A stretch of 7,288 nt of DNA from Friedmanniella sp. Lineage in GTDB: Bacteria; Actinomycetota; Actinomycetes; Propionibacteriales; Propionibacteriaceae. The translations under genes and the position numbers were made by a program. Every line of letters begins with the position of its first letter. Position 1 is the first letter of the stretch. Below, in pieces: positions 1-5,802 of the stretch. The notes beneath the pieces are model-generated. The model was not told where the DNA came from, did not search any database, and saw nothing but the letters and a program-made list of their open reading frames with translations. The DNA is taken from positions 1 through 7,288 of the forward strand of contig JAOPXW010000232.1 of the NCBI GenBank assembly GCA_025964935.1. Direction: 5' to 3'.

Positions 1-53
1 CCTATCCCCGCCCGGGCGCTCCGTCCGCCTTCACCGTCGGGCCCACCCAGCCC

Positions 54-80
54 CGGGCCGCGTCCGCCCGCCGCGGCCCG
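54..80. terminator. GC-only hairpin upstream of lhr, possible terminator of the preceding gene
   Basis: The sequence shows a perfect inverted repeat: CGGGCCGCG at 54-62 and CGCGGCCCG at 72-80, with a 9-nt loop. No T-tract follows on either strand. Actinobacterial terminators often lack a clear U-tail, so it could end transcription of a gene to the left of the window. It could equally be a by-product of the extreme GC content. It lies 34 bp upstream of the proposed lhr promoter and does not overlap it. Its function is an inference. Confidence 0.3.
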
Positions 81-113
81 CCGGGACGGGGGGGTCGGGG
101 CAGGACCCGGAAA

Positions 114-136
114 CTGTCGGAGGCCCCAGGCAAGAT
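114..136 (+). promoter_or_regulatory. Candidate PafBC-type (RecA-independent DNA-damage) promoter of lhr, leaderless
   Basis: CTGTCGGAG at 114-122 matches 7 of 9 positions of the mycobacterial RecA-NDp consensus TTGTCRGTG. It is followed by exactly 8 nt and then CAAGAT at 131-136, which has the A at position 2 and T at position 6 expected of TANNNT but lacks the first T. Six bases separate this -10 from the GTG at 143, so a usual start point would fall on the start codon itself and give a leaderless mRNA. This fits the absence of a well-placed Shine-Dalgarno sequence: GGAGG at 119-123 is 19 nt away. The consensus and its dependence on PafBC are known from mycobacteria, where lhr belongs to the DNA-damage response. 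The assignment here is by resemblance. Confidence 0.45.
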
Positions 137-142
137 AGGCAC

Positions 143-3100
143 GTGCCAACTCGCCGCCCTCCCGCCAAGCCCGTGACGGACCCGCTCCAGGTCTTCACGC
201 CGGCGACCGCGACGTGGTTCCGTGAGGTCTTCGCCCGGCCCACCGCCGCACAGGCAGGCGCCTGGCAGGCCATCTCGGCCGGCGAGAACGCCCTGGTCAT
301 CGCCCCCACCGGATCCGGGAAGACGCTCGCCGCCTTCCTGTGGGCGCTCGACGACCTGACCCGGTCGGAGCCCCCCCATCCGAAGGAGCGCTGCCGGGTC
401 CTCTACGTGTCGCCCCTGAAGGCGCTGGCCGTGGACGTTGAGCGCAACCTCCGGGCCCCGCTGGCCGGCATCACCCAGACGGCCGTCCGGCTGGACCAGC
501 GCCCTCCCAACGTGACCGTCGGGGTGCGCTCGGGCGACACCAGCCCGGCCGACCGCCGGGCCATCGTCAGCCGCCCGCCCGACATCCTGATCACCACCCC
601 CGAGTCGCTGTTCCTGATGCTGACCTCGGCCGCCCGCGACGTGCTGCGCTCGATCCGCACCGTCATCGTCGACGAGGTGCACGCGCTGGCGGGCACCAAG
701 CGCGGCGCCCACCTGGCCCTCTCGGTCGAGCGGCTGGAGGCACTCGTCGCGGAGACCGACGAGGAGGCGGGCCGTCAGACGCGGCCCCTGCAGCGCATCG
801 GGCTGTCGGCGACGGTACGCCCGCCGGAGCGGGTGGCCTCCTTCCTCGGCGGTCCGCACCCCGTCCGGATCGTCTCGCCACCCTCGGAGAAGACCTGGGA
901 CCTCGACATCGTCGTCCCGGTCGAGGACATGAGCGACCTGGGCGCCTCGGCCCCCACACCCTCGACCCTGGAGGACGAACGGGCGCCGACCCGCCCCCCG
1001 TCGATCTGGCCGCACGTCGAGAACAAGATCCTCGACCTGATCGGGGAGCACCGCTCGACCATCGTCTTCGCCAACTCCCGGCGCCTCGCCGAGCGGCTGA
1101 CCTCGCACCTGAACGAGCTGCAGGCCGAACGACTCGGGGAGCCGGTCGAGGAGTTCCCGCCGCCGGCCCAGGTGATGGCCCAGTCGGGTGCCTCGGCCGG
1201 CCACGACGGCTCCGTGCTGCCGGTGATCGCCCGGGCCCACCACGGGTCGGTCAGCAAGGAGCAGCGGGCCCAGATCGAGTCCGACCTGAAGTCCGGGCTG
1301 CTCCCGTGCGTCGTGGCCACCTCCTCCCTGGAGCTCGGGATCGACATGGGAGCCGTCGACGTCGTCGTGCAGGTCGAGTCGCCCCCGTCGGTGGCGAGCG
1401 GGCTGCAACGCGTCGGACGGGCCGGGCACCAGGTGGGCGCGACCTCCCGAGGCGTGTTCTTCCCCAACCATCGCGGCGACCTGATCGAGTCGGCGGTCGT
1501 GGTGGAGCGGATGCGCAGCGGCGCGATCGAGGAGGTCGCGGAGCTGCGCAACCCCCTCGATGTGCTGGCCCAGCAGATTGTGGCCATCGTGGCGAGCCGG
1601 GAGACCAAAGTCGACGAGCTGTACGCACTCGTCCGGCGGGCGTCGAGCTATCGCGACCTGCCCTACAGTGCGTTCGAGGCGGTCCTCGACATGCTCAGCG
1701 GGCGCTATCCCTCCGAGGACTTCGCCGAGCTCCGGCCGCGGCTGGTGTGGCAGCGGGACACCGGCCTGCTGACCGCTCGTCCCGGTGCTCAGCGGCTGGC
1801 CGTCACCTCGGGCGGGACCATTCCCGACCGGGGCATGTTCGGGGTGTTCCTGGTCGGGGAGGGCAACGCGGGCGGCAAGAACGGCCCCGGCCGCCGGGTG
1901 GGTGAGCTGGACGAGGAGATGGTCTACGAGACCCGTGTCGGTGACGTCTTCACGCTGGGGACGACCAGCTGGCGCGTCGAGCAGATCACCCACGATCAGG
2001 TGCAGGTCTCCCCCGCCCCCGGTGTCCCCGGCCGGCTGCCCTTCTGGAAAGGGGACTCCCCGGGCCGCCCGCTCGAGCTCGGCCGGGCGTTCGGGGCCTT
2101 CGTCCGCGAGGTGGGGACGATGCCGGCCGGCGGCGCCTTCTCCCGGCTGCGCGAGAACGGGCTGGACGAGTTCGCCGCCCGCAACCTGATGGCCTACCTG
2201 ACCGAGCAGTCCACCGCCACCGGCGCCCTGCCCACCGACACCACCCTGGTCTTCGAGCGGTTCCGCGACGAGCTGGGTGACTGGCGGGTGTGCGTGCACT
2301 CAGCGCTGGGGACCGGGGTCCTGACCCCCTGGGCGCTGGCCATCGAGCACAACGCCCGCCAGCGGTACGGGATGGAGGTGCAGGCGACCGCGACCAACGA
2401 CGGCATGGTCCTGCGGATCCCCGACACCGAGTCCGAGCCGCCCAGCGCCGATCTGATCCTCTGCGACCCCGAGCTGGTCGAGTCGGTCGTCACCAACGAG
2501 GTCGGATCGTCCGCGCTCTTCGCCTCCCGGTTCCGCGAGTGCGCGGCCCGGGCCCTGCTGCTGCCGCGCCGCGACCCGAAGGCGCGCTCGCCGCTCTGGC
2601 AGCAGCGGATGCGCTCGGCCCAGCTGCTCTCGGTCGCGGCCCAGTACGGGGAGTTCCCGATCGTGCTCGAGACGATGCGGGAGTGCCTGAACGACGTCTT
2701 CGACCTCGAGGGGCTGCTCGAGGTGCAGCGCCAGATCGCCTCGCGGTCGATCCGGATCGTCGAGGTGGAGACCAAGGAGCCGTCCCCGTTCGCCAAGTCG
2801 CTGCTCTTCGGCTACGTCGGGGCGTTCGTCTACGAGGGGGACGTTCCGCTCGCCGAGAAGCGAGCGGCCGCCCTCTCCCTGGAGGCCAACCTGCTGGCCG
2901 AGCTGCTGGGCAAGGACGGGCTGAAGCAGCTGCTGGACGCCGAGGTCATCGCCAGCGCCGAGGCGGATCTGCAGGCGCTGAGCGAGGAACGACGGGTCGG
3001 GACCGTCGAGCAGCTCTACGACCTGGTCCGCACGGCGGGCCCGTTCCGCCGCAGCGAGTTGGAGCCGCGGTCGGTGGCCGAGCTCGACGTCGGGTCCGGC

Positions 3101-4768
3101 CTCGAGCAGCTGGTGCTCGACCGACGGGTGGTCGAGGTGCGCATCGCCGGCCAGGACATGGTGGCGGTGGCCGAGGACGTACCCCGGCTCCGGGACGGTC
3201 TTGGAGTGCCCGTGCCGCCCGGGGTGGCGGCCACATTCGCTGAGGCGGCCACGAACCCGATCCACGACCTGGTGCTGCGGTGGGCCCGGACCCACGGCCC
3301 CTTCGTGTCCCTGACCGTGGCCCGGCGCTACGGTCTTGGCCGGTCGGTGGTCGACGCGGTCTGCGACACCTTGGTCGCCTCCGGGACGCTGGTCGCCGGG
3401 TCCTTCGTGGACCTGGACGGGGAGGCGGCCGCCGAGCGACGCCAGTTCTGCCACAGCCAGGTGCTGGCGCTGATCAAGCGCCGCACCCTGGCCCGGCTGC
3501 GCAAGGGTGTCGAGCCGGTCGAGCAGATCGCGTACGCCCGTTTCCTGACCGAGTGGCAGGGTGTCGGCGGCCCGCACCGCGGGAGCGACGCGGTCCTGTC
3601 GGTGATCGAGCAGCTGGCCGGCTATGCCATGCCGGCCAGTGCCCTGGAGTCGGTGATCCTGCCGGCGCGGGTGGCGGGCTACACCCCCGCGCTGCTGGAC
3701 GAGCTGACCTCGGCCGGTGAGGTGGTCTGGGTCGGCGACGGTGCCATCGGGGACTCCGACGGCTGGATCCGGTGGTACGTGTCCGACCTATCCCCGCACC
3801 CACTGCGCTCCGACCCCGCCCACCACCGGAGCCAGGACCTGCTGGCCGCCCTCTCGGGCGGGGGCGCCTACTTCTTCGACGCCCTGCTGCCACCGGGTTG
3901 CACCCCGACCGAGCGCTCGGAGTGGGTCGTGGCCCTGTGGGACCTGGTCTGGTCGGGCCGGGTCACCGGGGACACCTTCGCGCCCGTCCGCAACCTGGCC
4001 ACCAAGGGGGCGCACAAGACACCCTCCCGCCCGACCTCGCGCACCCATCGGGCCCGGCTGGCCGGCGGCGGCCTCGCCCGGAACAACCGGAGCCTGCGGG
4101 TCGCCTCCCCCACCACCGCCGGACGCTGGTCGCTGGTGCGTCGCGACGACGCCACCCCGGCCGAGCGGCTGGCCTCGGACGTCTTCGCCCAGCTGGACCG
4201 GTACGGGGTGGTGACCCGGGGCAGTGTGATGACCGAGGGCTCCGAGGGCGGTTTCGGGGCGGCCTACCGGGCGCTGAGCGCACTGGAGGAGTCCAACCAG
4301 TGCCGCCGCGGCTACTTCGTCGACGGGCTCGGAGCCGCGCAGTTCAGCCTGCCCGGCGCGGTCGACCGACTACGGGCCCACCAGCGCGAACCGGAGGAGA
4401 TGACTGCGGTCGTGCTGGCGGCCTGCGACCCGGCCAACCCGTACGGCGCCGCGCTGCCCTGGCCGGAGCGGGACGGCCACCGGCCCGGGCGGAAGGCCGG
4501 CGCTCTGGTCGTGCTGGTGAACGGGGCGCTGGTGTTCTACGTGGAGCGCGGCGGCAAGACGCTGCTGTCGTTCACCGACGAGCGGGAGCGGCTGGAGCCG
4601 GCGGCGGTCGGGCTCGCGTCCTCGGTCCAGCGCGGGCTGCTCGGCAAGCTGACCGTGGAGCGGGCCGACGGCGAGCACGTCTTCGGCTCGGCGGCGGTCA
4701 GCGGTGCCCTGCAGCAAGCCGGCTTCGGCATGACCCCGCAGGGCTTGCGGCTCCGCCCCCGGCCCTGA
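143..4768 (+). CDS. lhr: Lhr-family ATP-dependent 3'-5' DNA helicase, long form
   Basis: A 1541-residue superfamily 2 helicase. Lhr is a single-strand-DNA-dependent ATPase that moves 3'-5' and unwinds DNA and especially RNA:DNA hybrids, acting in DNA repair. Core motifs are intact: APTGSGKT (Walker A, 54-61), SPLKAL (90-95), TTPESL (151-156), DEVH (177-180), SAT (222-224), FANSRR (309-314), TSSLELGIDMG (393-403) and QRVGRAGH (422-429). The winged-helix and Lhr-specific core domains follow to about residue 870. Trp610 in TTSWRVEQI probably corresponds to the DNA-stacking Trp597 of Mycobacterium smegmatis Lhr. The remaining 670 residues are the Lhr C-terminal region, with an Arg/Pro-rich linker around 1288-1320. 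Length matches actinobacterial and E. coli long Lhr proteins (about 1500 residues). The GTG at 143 is chosen because homology begins soon after and a promoter is spaced for leaderless translation. It converges on clgR. No Fpg/Nei glycosylase gene follows directly, unlike mycobacterial lhr-nei2. No frameshift is seen. Confidence 0.97.
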   Translation: MPTRRPPAKPVTDPLQVFTPATATWFREVFARPTAAQAGAWQAISAGENALVIAPTGSGKTLAAFLWALDDLTRSEPPHPKERCRVLYVSPLKALAVDVERNLRAPLAGITQTAVRLDQRPPNVTVGVRSGDTSPADRRAIVSRPPDILITTPESLFLMLTSAARDVLRSIRTVIVDEVHALAGTKRGAHLALSVERLEALVAETDEEAGRQTRPLQRIGLSATVRPPERVASFLGGPHPVRIVSPPSEKTWDLDIVVPVEDMSDLGASAPTPSTLEDERAPTRPPSIWPHVENKILDLIGEHRSTIVFANSRRLAERLTSHLNELQAERLGEPVEEFPPPAQVMAQSGASAGHDGSVLPVIARAHHGSVSKEQRAQIESDLKSGLLPCVVATSSLELGIDMGAVDVVVQVESPPSVASGLQRVGRAGHQVGATSRGVFFPNHRGDLIESAVVVERMRSGAIEEVAELRNPLDVLAQQIVAIVASRETKVDELYALVRRASSYRDLPYSAFEAVLDMLSGRYPSEDFAELRPRLVWQRDTGLLTARPGAQRLAVTSGGTIPDRGMFGVFLVGEGNAGGKNGPGRRVGELDEEMVYETRVGDVFTLGTTSWRVEQITHDQVQVSPAPGVPGRLPFWKGDSPGRPLELGRAFGAFVREVGTMPAGGAFSRLRENGLDEFAARNLMAYLTEQSTATGALPTDTTLVFERFRDELGDWRVCVHSALGTGVLTPWALAIEHNARQRYGMEVQATATNDGMVLRIPDTESEPPSADLILCDPELVESVVTNEVGSSALFASRFRECAARALLLPRRDPKARSPLWQQRMRSAQLLSVAAQYGEFPIVLETMRECLNDVFDLEGLLEVQRQIASRSIRIVEVETKEPSPFAKSLLFGYVGAFVYEGDVPLAEKRAAALSLEANLLAELLGKDGLKQLLDAEVIASAEADLQALSEERRVGTVEQLYDLVRTAGPFRRSELEPRSVAELDVGSGLEQLVLDRRVVEVRIAGQDMVAVAEDVPRLRDGLGVPVPPGVAATFAEAATNPIHDLVLRWARTHGPFVSLTVARRYGLGRSVVDAVCDTLVASGTLVAGSFVDLDGEAAAERRQFCHSQVLALIKRRTLARLRKGVEPVEQIAYARFLTEWQGVGGPHRGSDAVLSVIEQLAGYAMPASALESVILPARVAGYTPALLDELTSAGEVVWVGDGAIGDSDGWIRWYVSDLSPHPLRSDPAHHRSQDLLAALSGGGAYFFDALLPPGCTPTERSEWVVALWDLVWSGRVTGDTFAPVRNLATKGAHKTPSRPTSRTHRARLAGGGLARNNRSLRVASPTTAGRWSLVRRDDATPAERLASDVFAQLDRYGVVTRGSVMTEGSEGGFGAAYRALSALEESNQCRRGYFVDGLGAAQFSLPGAVDRLRAHQREPEEMTAVVLAACDPANPYGAALPWPERDGHRPGRKAGALVVLVNGALVFYVERGGKTLLSFTDERERLEPAAVGLASSVQRGLLGKLTVERADGEHVFGSAAVSGALQQAGFGMTPQGLRLRPRP

Positions 4769-4844
4769 GCCATGCATCGGGCCGGCGACCCTGAGCCGTG
4801 GGGACGCCCAGCCGACCCTGAGCCGTGGGGTTGGGCGGCCGACC
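4763..4844. repeat. Imperfect 27-bp tandem repeat running from the lhr stop into the intergenic gap
   Basis: CGACCCTGAGCCGTGGGG (18 bp) occurs identically at 4786-4803 and 4813-4830, a period of 27. The motif GSCGACC recurs on the same period at 4784, 4811 and 4838. A diverged earlier copy, CCCTGAGCCATG at 4763-4774, holds the lhr stop codon (TGA 4766-4768) and lies 26 bp before the next copy. The simplest reading is slippage or unequal duplication of the lhr 3' end. A role in termination or as a spacer is possible because part of it folds into a hairpin. Confidence 0.8.
4805..4837 (+). terminator. Candidate lhr terminator hairpin
   Basis: CGCCCAGCC at 4805-4813 can pair with GGTTGGGCG at 4829-4837: nine pairs including one G-U, with a 15-nt loop. 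On the opposite strand the same fold has an A-C mismatch, so it is better formed in lhr transcripts. There is no T-tract after it. It starts 36 bp past the lhr stop and is built from the second and third arms of the tandem repeat. Assignment as a terminator rests on position and fold only. Confidence 0.35.
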
Positions 4845-4859
4845 GGTTCGGGAACGGTC
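4841..4859 (-). terminator. Candidate clgR terminator hairpin at its stop codon
   Basis: GACCG at 4841-4845 pairs with CGGTC at 4855-4859. After one bulged G, two further T-A pairs close a CGGG loop. The stem overlaps the clgR stop codon (TGA, 4860-4858 on the minus strand), so transcripts from clgR would meet it immediately. No U-tract is present. The placement between convergent genes supports a terminator role, but the stem is short. Confidence 0.35.
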
Positions 4860-5166
4860 AGGCGGCAGCCTGGGCCACGGGGCGGATGGTGGGCAGGGAG
4901 GTGACCCGCTCGTACATGGCCATCTTCTCGCTCACGACCTGCAGCACGACCGACAGGGGGAGGTCGAGGGCGCCACAGATCGAGGCCAGCAGCTCGCTGG
5001 AGGCTTCCTTCTGGCCGCGTTCGACCTCGGAGAGATAGCCCAGACTGACCCGGGCCGACGTGGAGACCTCGCGCAAAGTCCGGCCCTGGGCGACCCGCTC
5101 CTCGCGGAGAGACCCGCCGATGAGCTCGCGCACCAGCACCGGCTTACCCGCAAGCTCCTGTGGCAT
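4858..5166 (-). CDS. clgR: ClgR-type XRE-family transcriptional regulator
   Basis: A 102-residue protein with a Cro/C1-type helix-turn-helix at about 15-70. The segment [20 protein letters not shown] (31-50), followed by [10 protein letters not shown], is the hallmark of actinobacterial ClgR, which activates clp protease, lon and related stress genes. It acts as a cytoplasmic DNA-binding dimer or oligomer. ATG at 5166 is preferred: a TACAGT -10 lies six bases before it, giving a leaderless mRNA. An upstream TTG at 5196 would add ten residues but overlaps the proposed promoter. The C-terminus is PVAQAAA. In Streptomyces ClgR, terminal alanines are needed for Clp-dependent degradation, so this tail probably makes the protein unstable and closes a feedback loop with its own targets. 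It lies downstream of pncC by 141 nt, convergent with lhr. The C-terminal part is shorter than in Streptomyces. Confidence 0.9.
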   Translation of the reverse strand: MPQELAGKPVLVRELIGGSLREERVAQGRTLREVSTSARVSLGYLSEVERGQKEASSELLASICGALDLPLSVVLQVVSEKMAMYERVTSLPTIRPVAQAAA

Positions 5167-5172
5167 GAGGAA

Positions 5173-5196
5173 ACTGTACCCACCCTCCGGGGACAA
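5173..5196 (-). promoter_or_regulatory. Candidate clgR promoter, leaderless
   Basis: TACAGT (5178-5173 on the minus strand) is a full match to the actinobacterial -10 TANNNT. Six bases separate it from the ATG at 5166, so transcription would begin at the start codon. Upstream, TTGTCCCCG (5196-5188) lies 9 nt before the -10. Its TTGTC resembles the start of the PafBC motif, but three of nine positions differ and the spacing is one base too long. No conventional -35 hexamer is found at 17 nt. The nearest purine-rich stretch, GGAGGG, ends 16 nt from the ATG, too far for a normal ribosome site. Confidence 0.5.
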
Positions 5197-5200
5197 CTGG

Positions 5201-5226
5201 GCGGACCACGTCCGCGAACCGCTTCG
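5201..5226. promoter_or_regulatory. Inverted repeats upstream of clgR, candidate operator (possible ClgR autoregulatory box)
   Basis: GCGGAC-N3-GTCCGC is a perfect 15-bp inverted repeat at 5201-5215, centred about 42 bp upstream of the proposed start point. It overlaps GTCCGC-N5-GCT (5210-5223, plus strand), which fits the Streptomyces ClgR box GTTCGC-N5-GCG at seven of nine fixed positions. A further small inverted repeat, CGAA-N4-TTCG, lies at 5215-5226. The location suits an activator or autoregulator. The CGAA-N4-TTCG spacing is too short for an actinobacterial LexA box. Identity of the binding protein is an inference. Confidence 0.3.
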
Positions 5227-5294
5227 TCAACAACCGGGCGGTCCCCGTGCATTCCCGGATCGGGCCCTCCCGGCACCGTCGCCCGTCGGCGGGA

Positions 5295-5309
5295 AGCCCG
5301 GGGCGGGCT
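5295..5309 (-). terminator. Small hairpin at the pncC stop, possible terminator
   Basis: AGCCCG-CCC-CGGGCT on the minus strand is a perfect six-pair stem with a 3-nt loop, and it overlaps the TAG stop of pncC (5310-5308). There is no U-tract. It would separate the rimO-pgsA-pncC transcript from clgR, which has its own candidate promoter. The stem is short, so read-through into clgR remains possible. Confidence 0.3.
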
Positions 5310-5802
5310 ACCGCCGCCCGAGCAGATCCAGCAGCAGGGCCAGGGCGGCAACGGTCGTCGCGGCCCGGATGTCCTCGCGGTCCCCGTCCAGGGCCAGCTC
5401 GTGCACCTCCAGCGGACCCGCCGCCGGCTGCGCGATCCCGACGAAGACCTGCCCCACCGGGTGGCCGTCCTGCGGCTCGGGTCCGGCGACCCCGGTCACG
5501 GCCAGACCCCAGTCGGCCTCGCAGCGACGCGCCGCTCCCACCGCCATCTGAACGGCGGTCTCGGCGGCCACCGGGCCGTGGGCCGCCAGCGCCCCGGGGT
5601 CGACGCCGGCCAGGGTGGCCTTGAGGTCGGTGGCGTAGGTGATCAGCCCACCGCGGTAGGCCCGGGAGGCCCCGGGCACCGAGGTCAGCAGCCGGCCGAT
5701 CCCGCCGCCGGTCAGCGACTCGGCCGTGGCCAGGGTCTGACCGCGACCGACCAGGGCCTCCAGCACGTCCCGGGCCACGATCGTCGCCTCGGGGCGGCTC
5801 AC
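5308..5802 (-). CDS. pncC: Stand-alone CinA C-domain protein, probable nicotinamide-nucleotide amidase
   Basis: A 164-residue protein of the CinA C-terminal (PncC) family, which hydrolyses nicotinamide mononucleotide to nicotinate mononucleotide and ammonia, recycling a by-product of NAD-dependent DNA ligase and other NAD-consuming enzymes. The nucleophile motif ATAESLTGG places the likely catalytic serine at Ser29. GGLITYATDLK supplies Tyr56 and Lys61, the same spacing as in active PncC. VTGVAGPEPQDGHPVGQVFV (102-121) is the conserved glycine/proline segment. Length equals that of E. coli PncC, and the N-terminal MoaB-like domain of full CinA is absent, so a competence role is not implied. 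The GTG at 5802 shares four bases with the pgsA stop (GTGA). No ribosome site is visible before it, so translation is probably coupled to pgsA. Confidence 0.92.
   Translation of the reverse strand: MSRPEATIVARDVLEALVGRGQTLATAESLTGGGIGRLLTSVPGASRAYRGGLITYATDLKATLAGVDPGALAAHGPVAAETAVQMAVGAARRCEADWGLAVTGVAGPEPQDGHPVGQVFVGIAQPAAGPLEVHELALDGDREDIRAATTVAALALLLDLLGRR

Noticed and set aside
2..3577. Very long open frames antisense to lhr (765 and 425 residues, one stop between them at 2300-2302).
   Set aside because: They lie in a single antisense frame of a certain helicase gene. In GC-rich genes the antisense frame is kept open by codon bias. The products are low-complexity, rich in Gly, Arg, Pro, Asp and His, with no recognisable domain.
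3772..4794. 340-residue plus-strand frame overlapping the lhr 3' half.
   Set aside because: Arg/Pro/Gly-rich shadow of lhr without family resemblance. lhr itself reads intact through the region, so it is not a frameshifted remnant.
4772..5038. 88-residue plus-strand frame starting 4 bp after the lhr stop, with DPEPWG repeats.
   Set aside because: Most of it is antisense to clgR. It has no ribosome site or homology I can recognise, and the repeated peptide follows from the 27-bp DNA repeat.
5215..5226. LexA (SOS) box upstream of clgR.
   Set aside because: CGAA and TTCG arms are present but separated by 4 bases rather than the 6 of the actinobacterial TCGAAC-N4-GTTCGA site.
5225..5230. TTGACG as a -35 for clgR.
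   Set aside because: No acceptable -10 lies 16-19 bases downstream on the minus strand. The good TACAGT is much too far away.
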